Part shown: positions 1 to 7,470 of the stretch, one piece after another
How the letters are laid out: each line of letters begins with the position of its first letter
Numbering within the stretch: the first letter of the stretch is position 1
Virus record (IMG/VR): IMGVR_UViG_3300027508_000048
Location: 1 to 24,897 of that record
Reading direction: 5' to 3' (one strand)
Length of the DNA stretch: 24,897 nucleotides
Origin: a virus
The notes under the pieces: generated by a model
Seen by the model: the letters and a program-made list of their open reading frames with translations, nothing else
The model's database searches: none
What the model was told of the DNA's origin: nothing
Translations under genes and position numbers: made by a program

Positions 1-1
1 A

Positions 2-1270
2 ATAGATGAATCCGGTTTACAGTATTATACAGGTGTCAAAAAGCACGGCAAAGAATACATGAAGAAAGCTGCTCAAGCAGGTCGTGAAGGTGCAAGTCAA
101 GAAGAACTAGGCCGTCTAAAAGACAAGTACAGCAAAGCAGAAAAGAAAACCAAAGAAGAGTTTGAACTAGAACAAGCGTTTGAAGACACAATGGGTCAGT
201 TTAGTGATCATGTGTGTGAAGATTGTGGCAATCCAAGTTGGCGTACACTCAGCGAAGAAAAGCAAAAAGGTGTTGACGGCAAAGTATGCTGGAAAGGCTA
301 CAAGCGTATGGGCACCAAAATGAAAGGTGGCAAGCGTGTAGATAACTGTGTAAAAGTTAGCGAAGCAGAGTTAGAAGAAGCATATATTAACACAAGCAAA
401 GACGCTATAGCAGTACTAGGCAATCTACGCATGATAGGCAAAAGTATTGAAAGAGGTCAAGGTACATACGATGGTAATCTTGCAGGCGAATATGCCAATG
501 ATGTTTACGACGTTATTTCATGGCTAGACGCCAATGCCGACACTAGTAATCCTAAATTCCAACAAGTTATCAGACCTGTAATAGAATTGCGTAAGAAAGC
601 TAAAAGTATGGAGCGTGAACCAGGCAGTGGCAAAAACGCAGCGTTTGGTAACGAGATTGTAAACACATTATATCCGCTAATGCAGTGGATTGAAATGAAT
701 GCACAAGCAGGCCGCGAAGCAGATGTTGGTGAAGGTTTCAAAAGCAAATTAGCAATGCTTGCATTGTTAGGACTAACCGGATTAGGCGCAATGAAGATGA
801 CAGATCCGACAAATACACCATTAGGACAAGCTCTACAACAAGCAGCACAACAAGGCGACGAAGACGCAGCATATCACTTAAAAAGATTAGGCGCATACAT
901 TGACGCAGGCGATTCGGGAACATTAAAACAACTAAACTTCCAATATATAGATGAGCCAGAGTCAATGAAAGATAACGCAGATACCCCATCTAGCACCATG
1001 ACAGCACCAATGAGCATGTCTCAAGAAAAGCCAAAGACACCACTTGGAGAGTTCATTCTGTCTTACTTTGACAGAGAAAACGGAACATTTCCAAAAGGCC
1101 CAACAGCAGTTCTTACTATGGTAGAAAAAGATTACGGTACACAATATGTAAAGCCGGCTGCTAAATTTATTCAAAAAGTTGAGGCAACTGTTGCTAAACG
1201 TAACGCACAAGAAACATTAAATTCTCGTTATCCACAAACAGAAATTATAAAACAGTTAGCGGGTCTATGA
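2..1270 (+). CDS. Uncharacterised phage protein, 5'-truncated
   Basis: The reading frame is open to the left edge from base 2, so the first in-frame ATG at 59 is probably internal and the true start lies outside the window. The visible part has a basic, Lys/Glu-rich N-terminal stretch. A Cys-rich module follows (CEDCG near residues 53-57 counted from the ATG at 59, then a VCWKGYKRMGTKMKGG segment and a final NCVKV) that could bind a metal. A hydrophobic run (LAMLALLGLTGLGAM) sits near residue 235, followed by a C-terminal region rich in Gln and Ala. This modular style is familiar to me from hypothetical or internal virion proteins of marine T4-like phages, but I cannot name a function. It ends 122 bases before gp32 and is not overlapped by it, so it probably belongs to a separate transcription unit. 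Confidence 0.75.
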   Translation: MDESGLQYYTGVKKHGKEYMKKAAQAGREGASQEELGRLKDKYSKAEKKTKEEFELEQAFEDTMGQFSDHVCEDCGNPSWRTLSEEKQKGVDGKVCWKGYKRMGTKMKGGKRVDNCVKVSEAELEEAYINTSKDAIAVLGNLRMIGKSIERGQGTYDGNLAGEYANDVYDVISWLDANADTSNPKFQQVIRPVIELRKKAKSMEREPGSGKNAAFGNEIVNTLYPLMQWIEMNAQAGREADVGEGFKSKLAMLALLGLTGLGAMKMTDPTNTPLGQALQQAAQQGDEDAAYHLKRLGAYIDAGDSGTLKQLNFQYIDEPESMKDNADTPSSTMTAPMSMSQEKPKTPLGEFILSYFDRENGTFPKGPTAVLTMVEKDYGTQYVKPAAKFIQKVEATVAKRNAQETLNSRYPQTEIIKQLAGL

Positions 1271-1304
1271 TTCGCTAACACCTTAATAATATTAAAAAAA
1301 ATAC

Positions 1305-1333
1305 TTGACAAGATAAATAATATTGTGTAGTTT
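1305..1333 (+). promoter_or_regulatory. Candidate promoter(s) upstream of gp32
   Basis: TTGACA at 1305-1310 is a perfect sigma70-type -35. A weak -10 (TAGTTT, 1328-1333) lies 17 bases downstream. GATAAATA at 1312-1319 also matches 7 of 8 bases of the T4 late promoter TATAAATA and the NATAAATA form reported for marine T4-like phages. One or both may be used. They lie in the only sizeable intergenic gap before gp32. Confidence 0.45.
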
Positions 1334-1390
1334 AGTAACTGTGCTACACATTAAAGGCACAAATGCATAGGCAATAACAAGGAGGCAATA
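1324..1390 (+). promoter_or_regulatory. gp32 mRNA leader: hairpin, repeat and strong RBS
   Basis: TGTGTAG (1324-1330) pairs with CTACACA (1344-1350) to give a 7-bp stem with a 13-base loop. Downstream, AGGCAATA occurs twice (1369-1376 and 1383-1390), the second copy merging with a strong ribosome binding site AAGGAGG at 1379-1385. In T4 the gp32 messenger is autogenously repressed through a leader structure followed by an unstructured A-rich stretch. The arrangement here suits a similar role, but I found no convincing pseudoknot. Confidence 0.35.
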
Positions 1391-1392
1391 CT

Positions 1393-2376
1393 ATGGCATC
1401 ATTAGCAGAAATCCGCGCGAAACTTAAAGAACAGGAAACACGTTCTAGCGGTAATAATCAAAACACCGGCGGCGACAACGCAATTTATCCATTCTGGAAC
1501 ATGGCAGAAGGCCAAACTGCAACCATTCGTTTTCTTCCAGATGGCAATACTTCAAACGACTTCTTTTGGGTAGAACGTGCAATGATTAAACTTCCTTTTG
1601 CAGGAGTAAAAGGAGAAACCGAGTCACGTCCTGTTCAAGTACAAGTTCCGTGCATGGAAATGTATGGCGAATCTTGCCCAATTCTTACCGAAGTTCGTCC
1701 GTGGTTTAAAGATCCTACTCTTGAAGATCTAGGACGCAAGTATTGGAAAAAGCGTAGTTACCTCTTCCAAGGATTTGTATCTGACAATCCGATCAAAGAA
1801 GATACTACGCCGGATAATCCGATTCGACGTTTTATCATCGGTCCTCAAATCTTCCAGCTTATTAAAGCAGCACTTATGGATCCTGACATGGAAGAACTAC
1901 CAACAGATTACACTGCTGGTGTTGACTTCCGTCTTAACAAAGGGTCTAAAGGTGGCTATGCAGACTATGGTGCAAGCAACTGGGCTCGTCGTGACCGTCC
2001 GTTGTCGGATTCGGAAATGAAAGCAATTAACGAGTTTGGACTGTATAACCTCAGTGACTTCCTTCCTAAGAAGCCCACAGATGTTGAGCTTAAAGTCATT
2101 AAAGAAATGTTTGAAGCTTCAGTTGACGGTGAAGCATACGATGCAGATCGTTGGAGCCAATATTTCCGTCCTAGCGGCATGGCAGCTCGTACTGGAGATC
2201 CTGTTGCATCGTCTAAAACCATTGTAAATGACGAAGATGATGACATTGGTTTTAAATCAAATGAAGAAGCAGCTAGAGCCGCAGCACCTGTGTCTAAGCC
2301 TGCACCTGTAACTAATACAGCATCTACTGGCGCACAAGATATTCTTGCAAAAATTCGTGCTCGTCAGAACGGGTAA
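1393..2376 (+). CDS. 32: Single-stranded DNA-binding protein gp32
   Basis: The protein has 327 residues (T4 gp32 has 301) and a strong RBS, AAGGAGG, just before the ATG. An N-terminal region corresponding to the cooperativity arm is followed by the OB-fold core, recognisable from ATIRFLPDG (residues 43-51), FWV.RAMIKLPF and RSYLFQGFVSD. The C-terminal tail is acidic (NDEDDDIGF) and then Ala/Pro-rich, as expected for the gp32 protein-interaction tail. It coats single-stranded DNA during replication, recombination and repair and contacts UvsX, UvsY, primase and helicase. The T4 zinc site (H64, C77, C87, C90) is incomplete: C87 and C95 are present here, but the last ligand of the CPxC pair is Leu98 and no His aligns clearly. 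The genes that follow (uvsX, uvsY) support the assignment. Confidence 0.93.
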   Translation: MASLAEIRAKLKEQETRSSGNNQNTGGDNAIYPFWNMAEGQTATIRFLPDGNTSNDFFWVERAMIKLPFAGVKGETESRPVQVQVPCMEMYGESCPILTEVRPWFKDPTLEDLGRKYWKKRSYLFQGFVSDNPIKEDTTPDNPIRRFIIGPQIFQLIKAALMDPDMEELPTDYTAGVDFRLNKGSKGGYADYGASNWARRDRPLSDSEMKAINEFGLYNLSDFLPKKPTDVELKVIKEMFEASVDGEAYDADRWSQYFRPSGMAARTGDPVASSKTIVNDEDDDIGFKSNEEAARAAAPVSKPAPVTNTASTGAQDILAKIRARQNG

Positions 2377-2384
2377 AAACAATA

Positions 2385-2413
2385 TTATAGGCGTGTTCAA
2401 AGCACGCCTATAA
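2385..2413 (+). terminator. Hairpin after gp32, likely terminator or attenuator
   Basis: An 11-bp perfect stem is formed by TTATAGGCGTG (2385-2395) and CACGCCTATAA (2403-2413) with a 7-base loop. A run of five T starts about 11 bases after the stem rather than immediately, so it may be a partial terminator, an attenuator or an mRNA-end-protecting structure that separates gp32 message levels from the downstream genes. Confidence 0.55.
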
Positions 2414-2446
2414 CCGTTATTGCTTTTTATATTAGGAGATAAACAA

Positions 2447-2635
2447 ATGGCAAAAATTAACAAGCTAGTTAAAGTAAATGATAACATCTCTGTTAACCGT
2501 TACGATAACGGATGGATGGTAGAAATCAACGGTCGTGATAAAAAAGATGACTGGAAATCAGTAAAAGTGATGTGTGCGTCAGAAGACGAACTGTTTGCAC
2601 TCATTAAAGAATACAACGGAATGGAGCTCGAATAA
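2447..2635 (+). CDS. Small conserved phage protein between gp32 and uvsX
   Basis: The protein has 62 residues, starting at MAKINKLVKV. The frame is open further upstream (2420), but the AGGAG at 2434-2438 is correctly spaced for the ATG at 2447. The sequence alternates short strand-like segments (ISVNRYDNGWMVEINGRD, WKSVKVMCASEDELFALI) and has no membrane segment or recognisable motif. It ends with an acidic tail three codons from the uvsX start (2 bases between stop and ATG), so it is translated with uvsX. Its position between two recombination genes suggests an accessory role in DNA metabolism, but this is only inference from context. Confidence 0.75.
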   Translation: MAKINKLVKVNDNISVNRYDNGWMVEINGRDKKDDWKSVKVMCASEDELFALIKEYNGMELE

Positions 2636-2637
2636 GC

Positions 2638-3711
2638 ATGGCAACAAAGGCATTTGATCCAAGCAAATTCCGAAACTCGCTAACAAAGAGTATCAAAGGA
2701 ATGAGTGCAGGGTTTAACGACCCAACTGATTGGATCAGCACTGGTAACTATGCTCTTAATTACTTGCTTAGTGGTGACTTTAAAAAAGGTATTCCGCTAG
2801 GCAAAGTAAGTGTGTTTGCCGGTGAGTCGGGTGCAGGTAAGTCTTACATTGTGTCTGGCAATATTGTAAAACACGCACAAGAACAGGGTATTTTTGTTGT
2901 TCTTATTGACTCGGAAAACGCACTTGACGAAAGTTGGCTGCAAGCACTAGGCGTTGATACTAACGAAGAAAAAATCCTCAAACTCAACATGGCAATGATC
3001 GATGATGTTGCTAAAACTATCTCAACATTCATGGACGATTATCGCAGCATGAATGAAGCAGATCGTCCCAAGGTGCTGTTTGTCATTGACAGTCTTGGTA
3101 TGCTTATGACTCCTACTGAAGTCAACCAGTTCGAAGCAGGTGACATGAAAGGTGACATGGGTCGTAAGGCTAAAGCACTTAAAGCACTTGTGACTAACTG
3201 TGTTAACATGTTTGGTTCATACAATGTGGGTATGGTTGTTACTAACCACACTTATGCATCGCAAGATATGTTTGATCCTGATGATAAAATTTCAGGAGGT
3301 TCGGGGTTTGTGTACGCATCGTCGATGGTAGTAGCAATGAAGAAGTTGAAGCTTAAAGAAGACGAAGATGGCAACAAGACAAGTGAAGTAAACGGTATTC
3401 GTGCTGCATGTAAAGTGATGAAAACACGTTATGCAAAACCGTTTGAAGGTGTACAAGTAAAAATTCCATATGAGACTGGCATGGATCCTTACAGTGGATT
3501 GTTTGACATGTTTGAAAAATGGGGTGTTCTTGAGAAACAAGGAAACCGTTACAAATACACTGACAGCGAAGGTATTGAAACTTTGGAGTATCGTAAAAAC
3601 TGGACAGGAGAACTACTCGAAATGGTAATGTCGGATTTACCCAATAAAAAGCAAGTCGAGGTAAATATCGAGAACACAAACGAAGAAGTTGTGGATACCA
3701 TCGAGGAGTAG
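2638..3711 (+). CDS. uvsX: UvsX RecA-like recombinase
   Basis: The protein has 357 residues (T4 UvsX about 390). Walker A is GESGAGKS at residues 62-69. Walker B is VLFVIDSLGML at about 146-156 with Asp151. A RecA-type DNA-binding loop region (GDMKGDMGRKAKALKALV) and the segment VVTNHTYASQDMFDP, followed by KISGGSGFVYASSMV, match the UvsX core. The C-terminus is acidic, like the regulatory tail of UvsX. It forms filaments on single-stranded DNA and drives strand exchange for recombination-dependent replication, displacing gp32 with help from UvsY, which is encoded just downstream. The start codon lies 2 bases after the preceding stop. Confidence 0.96.
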   Translation: MATKAFDPSKFRNSLTKSIKGMSAGFNDPTDWISTGNYALNYLLSGDFKKGIPLGKVSVFAGESGAGKSYIVSGNIVKHAQEQGIFVVLIDSENALDESWLQALGVDTNEEKILKLNMAMIDDVAKTISTFMDDYRSMNEADRPKVLFVIDSLGMLMTPTEVNQFEAGDMKGDMGRKAKALKALVTNCVNMFGSYNVGMVVTNHTYASQDMFDPDDKISGGSGFVYASSMVVAMKKLKLKEDEDGNKTSEVNGIRAACKVMKTRYAKPFEGVQVKIPYETGMDPYSGLFDMFEKWGVLEKQGNRYKYTDSEGIETLEYRKNWTGELLEMVMSDLPNKKQVEVNIENTNEEVVDTIEE

Positions 3712-3716
3712 TTGTA

Positions 3717-3938
3717 ATGGATGAAAGCCAAATTGCAGACATTTGGAATCTTTTTAAAGAGTACTTGGACAAAAAACATGTCGAGCTAGCAGCAGAAAAG
3801 TTTGTCGACTTGCTAGCAGATTATGGTGTAGACGATATTACATTTAAAGAAGTATCGGGTACAGACAAATATCTCGATAATGCTATCAATTATTATTTAG
3901 ATTTAGATTCTGAGTATAACGACGAAGAGGACGACTAA
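3717..3938 (+). CDS. Small acidic protein between uvsX and uvsY
   Basis: The protein has 73 residues and is strongly acidic, ending in LDSEYNDEEDD. The predicted content is mainly helical (IADIWNLFKEYLDKKHVELAAEKFVDLLADYGV). It has no Cys/His cluster and no membrane segment. Its TAA stop overlaps the uvsY ATG by one base (TAATG at 3936-3940), a typical translational coupling. An acidic helical protein lying between a recombinase and its mediator could bind one of them or mimic DNA, but nothing in the sequence proves this. I do not recognise a named family. Confidence 0.8.
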   Translation: MDESQIADIWNLFKEYLDKKHVELAAEKFVDLLADYGVDDITFKEVSGTDKYLDNAINYYLDLDSEYNDEEDD

Positions 3939-4393
3939 TGGGATGGTATAGTAGAGTATCAAGAGATATCTCTCAAATTCCGGAAGCAATACAATACTTT
4001 CAAGACGAACTTGTGTCAGCTCGTAACGAAGTACAAATTAGCGGCAGTATTGAAAAAGCTGCCGCTAATATGCCTGGTATCGTAGAACACCGATTTAATC
4101 AACTGCAAGAGTTAGAAGCTATTCTCGAGTATTTGAACATTGAATTACGTAGATTGCGCAGCAGCTTTTTTAAGAAATATCTTGAAAATTATCAACGTGC
4201 ATTAAGCAGTCGCGATGTTGAAAAATATGTAGACGGCGAAGCAGATGTAGTCGACTATGAAAAAATTATTAATGAATTTGCATTAGTGCGCAATAAATGG
4301 CTAGGCGTTCTTAAAGCATTAGATCAAAAACAATGGCAATTAACCAACATCGTAAAGTTACGAGTTGCCGGTATGGAGGACGCTTCGATATGA
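3938..4393 (+). CDS. uvsY: UvsY recombination mediator
   Basis: The protein has 151 residues (T4 UvsY 137). It is mostly helical and basic in the middle, with the characteristic stretch ELRRLRSSFFKKYLENYQRAL followed by SSRDVEKYVDGE and a C-terminal helix LVRNKWLGVLKALDQKQWQLTNIVKLR, which is where T4 UvsY forms its hexamer. It promotes gp32 displacement and nucleates UvsX filaments. The start overlaps the previous stop by one base, and its own TGA overlaps the ATG of the next gene (ATGA at 4390-4393). That overlap ties the first glycan gene translationally to the recombination operon. Confidence 0.92.
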   Translation: MGWYSRVSRDISQIPEAIQYFQDELVSARNEVQISGSIEKAAANMPGIVEHRFNQLQELEAILEYLNIELRRLRSSFFKKYLENYQRALSSRDVEKYVDGEADVVDYEKIINEFALVRNKWLGVLKALDQKQWQLTNIVKLRVAGMEDASI

Positions 4394-5010
4394 AAAAAGT
4401 TTACGACTATTGGATGCCAGACACTGACAGCCATTTTGAAAGACTGATTGCCAAGCGTGTTAAAAACGGTGGACCTCCTGAATACCAAGATGATGTTAGA
4501 GACGAAGCATATAAGTATGTAACTGATTTTAATATAGTAGTTGATGTGGGCGCCAATGTTGGATTATGGTCAAAACCTTTAACAAAAGTGTTTAATCACG
4601 TTATTGCATTTGAGCCATTGGAGCAAGTATATAGTTGTTTAGAGCGTAATGTTGAAGGGTTAAACATTGAAATACATAAACATGCGCTGGGCAACATAAC
4701 CAATAAAGTAGAAATGATTTATGATGCCGAAAACACTGGTAGTAGTTATGTTAGCGAAACAGGCTACGGATCTATCGACATAAAACGTTTAGATGACTTG
4801 AATTTACCCAAGTTTGGACTTCTTAAAATTGATTGTGAACGATACGAATTAGAAGTATTAAAAGGTGGCATCGAAACTATTTTAAAATACAAGCCTATAA
4901 TTATTGTTGAACAACATCCTGATACAGAATACTGCGCAGGTACTTATTTAAAAACTCAAGGTGCAAAAGAAATTACCAATATCAGAAAAGACTATATTTT
5001 TGGCTGGTAA
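4390..5010 (+). CDS. FkbM-type SAM-dependent methyltransferase
   Basis: The protein has 206 residues from the ATG at 4390. An upstream in-frame ATG exists at 4333, but GGAGGA at 4375-4380 and the ATGA overlap with uvsY decide for 4390. The SAM-binding motif I is VDVGANVGLWS (51-61), with the acidic residue of motif II in AFEP (73-76). The FkbM signature appears as LKIDCERYELEVLKGG (145-160), close to the usual LKIDvEGfE. Family members O-methylate sugars or polyketide hydroxyls, so in this setting sugar O-methylation of a surface glycan is likely. It is the first gene of the first glycan island. Confidence 0.88.
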   Translation: MKKVYDYWMPDTDSHFERLIAKRVKNGGPPEYQDDVRDEAYKYVTDFNIVVDVGANVGLWSKPLTKVFNHVIAFEPLEQVYSCLERNVEGLNIEIHKHALGNITNKVEMIYDAENTGSSYVSETGYGSIDIKRLDDLNLPKFGLLKIDCERYELEVLKGGIETILKYKPIIIVEQHPDTEYCAGTYLKTQGAKEITNIRKDYIFGW

Positions 5011-5025
5011 TTATTAAATAACTTT

Positions 5026-5796
5026 ATGAAAACAATAGTATTAGTAACCGGAGGATTTGATCCTATCCACAGCGGACATATTGCTTATTTTAACGAAGCT
5101 AAAAAGCTCGGCGATGAACTATGGGTAGGTGTAAACAGTGACAGCTGGCTTGTTAACAAAAAAGGCAGACCGTTTATGCCATTTGAAGAACGAGCAAACA
5201 TCGTGAGTAATCTAAAGGTAGTAGACTTGGTTTTATCTTTTGATGATGACGAACTAGGTAGTAGTAATAAATGCATCGAGTATATCTTAGATTCTAATCC
5301 TAACGCAAAAATTATTGTTGCCAACGGCGGTGATCGCAATGCTGGAAATATACCAGAATTTATCAAATACGGAACTCACCCAAGAGTTAAATTTGCCTGG
5401 GAAGTCGGCGGCAATGATAAGAAGAATTCAAGCAGTTGGATTTTAAAAAACTGGGAAAAACCAGAGACTGAAAGATCTTGGGGATCTTACAAAGTACTTG
5501 ATAGCAACGGCGAATGGCAAGTAAAAGAGCTGAGTTTTCAAAAAGGAAAAGCATTAAGCGATCAACGACATTTTAAAAGATCCGAACACTGGCATGTTGT
5601 TAGCGGAGTAATTGTAATGGTACTTGAAGACAGACAGGGTAGAAAGACTCAACAGACACTAATACCAGGAGACAGTATAGACATACCGACTGCATACTGG
5701 CACAAGGCTATAAATATCGGAAACGAAACTGCCAAAGTAATTGAAGTGTGGCTGGGCAAAGAATTAACGGAGAATGACATTGAGCGACGAGATTAA
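5026..5796 (+). CDS. Fusion: cytidylyltransferase plus mannose-6-P isomerase-like cupin
   Basis: The protein has 256 residues in two parts. Residues 1-140 are a nucleotidyltransferase of the TagD/RfaE-C type: GGFDPIHSGHIAYF (9-22) with the HxGH motif H15-H18, then VNSDSWLVNKKGRPFMPFEER and a KKNSSSWI segment corresponding to the ISSS/T motif. Residues about 149-256 are a cupin like the C-terminal domain of type II phosphomannose isomerases: ERSWGSYKVLD, Q180, H182, E187, H188 (RSEHWHVVSG), GDSIDIPTAYWHKAINIG with H226, and IEVWLGKELTENDIERRD. The first half would make a CDP-activated sugar or alcohol; the cupin may isomerise or epimerise a related sugar phosphate. There is no clear Shine-Dalgarno; TTAAATAA lies just upstream. 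The ORF overlaps the next gene by 23 bases. Confidence 0.88.
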   Translation: MKTIVLVTGGFDPIHSGHIAYFNEAKKLGDELWVGVNSDSWLVNKKGRPFMPFEERANIVSNLKVVDLVLSFDDDELGSSNKCIEYILDSNPNAKIIVANGGDRNAGNIPEFIKYGTHPRVKFAWEVGGNDKKNSSSWILKNWEKPETERSWGSYKVLDSNGEWQVKELSFQKGKALSDQRHFKRSEHWHVVSGVIVMVLEDRQGRKTQQTLIPGDSIDIPTAYWHKAINIGNETAKVIEVWLGKELTENDIERRD

Positions 5797-6520
5797 ACCA
5801 TTAAAGATCTATATCGGATGGGATAGTAGAGAAGACATTGCATATCAAATTGCAAAGTTAAGTATCGAACAACACGCTTCTGTACCAGTCGAGATCGTTC
5901 CAATAGAACAAAACAAACTTAGAAAACAAGGCATTTACACTCGTCCAGTTGATAAACTTGCAAGCACAGAGTTTACGTTCACAAGATTTCTTATTCCATA
6001 TCTTAATAACTACACCGGTTGGGCGCTGTTTATAGATTGCGACTTTTTAGCAGTTGCTGATATAAAAGAGTTGTTTGATCAGATTGACGACAAGTATGCT
6101 ATTATGTGTGCCCAACATAATTATATACCAACAGAAGTTACCAAAATGGACGGGCAGCGACAAACGTTGTATCCAAGAAAAAACTGGTCAAGTATGATGT
6201 TAATCAACTGCGAACATCCTAGTAACAAACTATTAACACCTACACTTATTAATAACGAGGCAAAGACGGGTGCGTATTTTCACAGATTTAGTTGGGTTCA
6301 CGACAAACATATAGGTAAGATCAGTCACGAATGGAATTGGCTAGTAGGATGGTACACCGAACCCAAAGATGGTAAGCCGAAACTTATTCATTACACCGAA
6401 GGCGGACCTTGGTTTGATGATTACAAAAGTTGCGAATACTCAAGTGATTGGTATCAAGTTGAAAGAACATACTTACAAAATAATTTAGAAGTTCAAAAAA
6501 AAACCTCACAAGAGAATTAG
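5774..6520 (+). CDS. DxD glycosyltransferase (GT-A type, GT8-like)
   Basis: The protein has 248 residues in this frame. It opens with KIYIGWDSREDIAYQIAKLSI, typical of phage GT-A glycosyltransferases, has a DxD motif in LFIDCDFL (D88, D90), and ends with the region HEWNWLVGWY then IHYTEGGPWFDDYKSCEYSSDWY. It transfers a sugar from a nucleotide-sugar, with metal bound by DxD. The start is ambiguous: the ATG at 5774 sits directly against CGGAG (5768-5772), whereas the TTG at 5780, two codons on, has better spacing. The frame reaches a stop at 6520 shortly after an A9 tract (6495-6503). In the -1 frame the coding sequence continues without a stop into the next gene, so the natural product may be longer. 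Confidence 0.85.
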   Translation: MTLSDEIKPLKIYIGWDSREDIAYQIAKLSIEQHASVPVEIVPIEQNKLRKQGIYTRPVDKLASTEFTFTRFLIPYLNNYTGWALFIDCDFLAVADIKELFDQIDDKYAIMCAQHNYIPTEVTKMDGQRQTLYPRKNWSSMMLINCEHPSNKLLTPTLINNEAKTGAYFHRFSWVHDKHIGKISHEWNWLVGWYTEPKDGKPKLIHYTEGGPWFDDYKSCEYSSDWYQVERTYLQNNLEVQKKTSQEN

Positions 6521-6657
6521 AACGACCCAAAACAATTGATGATTTACCGTTTACAAAGAATGTAAAATCTATATTAAAGCTATACTTAAATACATTAGTC
6601 GACCCTGAACATAAGATTTATGACGACACAGAATTAAAGAAAGAAGTTAGTGCATTC
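6495..6657 (+). other. A9 tract and orphan in-frame coding stretch (frameshift junction)
   Basis: Nine A residues at 6495-6503 include A AAA AAA in the phase of the upstream gene (6496-6502), a canonical -1 slippery heptamer. After a -1 slip the frame reads on without a stop to 7470. The intervening codons look coding (RELERPKTIDD, ILKLYLNTLVDPEHKIYDD, TELKKEVSAF) but contain no ATG, GTG or TTG. Either programmed frameshifting or one lost A in the homopolymer would fuse the two proteins. I see no obvious stimulatory hairpin. Confidence 0.6.
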
Positions 6658-7470
6658 ATGGGAATAAAAATTGCAGCAATTGCATCCGACGGATTTAACT
6701 ACGAAGCTAAAGGATTAAAATACGATCCTTACTTGCAATCATTTATAATGGGTTCTGGTGGAAGCATAAGTGACTTTGTGTTAAAAAACGGCACTACTGA
6801 CACACTGGTAATTCGGGGGCTGGGCGGCGGCGGTCAAAAAGCCATAAAATATTGTTTAAGAAATAAAATAGATTTTTATGCTATCGACTCTGGATATATT
6901 CAGCCCGGTACAAAAAAGGACTATCATCGTATTACTAAAAATGCACTGCAAAATTTAGGACCAATAAAAGACAGAGGCCTTGATAGATTAAAAAAATTAA
7001 ATTGGCAATACAAAAACAGAAACGGTCAAACAGGCAATAAAATTTTAATATGTCCGCCATCTGACAAAGTAATGAAGTTTTATGAAAAAGATTTAGATAC
7101 TTGGTTAGCTGAAACAGTTGACGAGATCAAGACACATACTAATCGACCAATTGAAGTAAGACTCAAACCAAATCGTTCCGAACGGGTTACAACTAATACA
7201 ATTTGGGATGCGTTAGATGATGCATACTGTTTGGTTACATTTAACAGCATTGCAGCTACAGAAGCGTTGCTCTACAGTGTACCGGCTATCGCATTAGCAC
7301 CAAATGCTGCTTCTGTTTTGTGCAACACTGCTCTTAAAGACATTAACAATTTATATTTGCCTACCAAACAAGAAACTGTCAGATTTGCAGCACACTTGTC
7401 TTATTGCCAGTTTACTTCTAATGAAATGCTAAACGGATTTGCATGGAGCATATTAAATGAAGGTAGTTAG
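6658..7470 (+). CDS. Capsule-synthesis-like glycosyltransferase, paralogue A (possibly C-terminal part of a fusion)
   Basis: The protein has 270 residues from the first ATG. That ATG has no clear Shine-Dalgarno, and coding sequence extends about 50 codons upstream, so it may be the C-terminal half of the product starting at 5774. The second half has the GT-B-like layout also seen in the two paralogues at 7457 and 9239: KILICPPSD, then TWLAETVDEIKTHTNRPIEVRLKP, then YCLVTFNSIAATEALLYSVPAIAL. This resembles capsular polysaccharide synthesis proteins (KpsC/KpsS-like and related CDP-glycerol transferase-like families). It probably transfers an activated sugar; the donor is unknown, with CMP-Kdo a possibility given kdsA and kdsB nearby. 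The gene ends within the start of the next one (14-base overlap). Confidence 0.7.
   Translation: MGIKIAAIASDGFNYEAKGLKYDPYLQSFIMGSGGSISDFVLKNGTTDTLVIRGLGGGGQKAIKYCLRNKIDFYAIDSGYIQPGTKKDYHRITKNALQNLGPIKDRGLDRLKKLNWQYKNRNGQTGNKILICPPSDKVMKFYEKDLDTWLAETVDEIKTHTNRPIEVRLKPNRSERVTTNTIWDALDDAYCLVTFNSIAATEALLYSVPAIALAPNAASVLCNTALKDINNLYLPTKQETVRFAAHLSYCQFTSNEMLNGFAWSILNEGS

Noticed and set aside
3353-3772. 139-codon minus-strand open frame opposite uvsX
   Set aside because: It lies fully opposite uvsX and its neighbour, whose motifs are clear; the predicted product has low-complexity Cys/Leu/Ser content typical of an antisense shadow.
4333-4389. Upstream ATG extension of the FkbM methyltransferase
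   Set aside because: GGAGGA at 4375-4380 and the ATGA overlap with uvsY support the start at 4390.
5014-5021. ATTAAATA as a late promoter before the cytidylyltransferase gene
   Set aside because: It matches the NATAAATA pattern poorly and is too close to the ATG to be convincing in an AT-rich gap.
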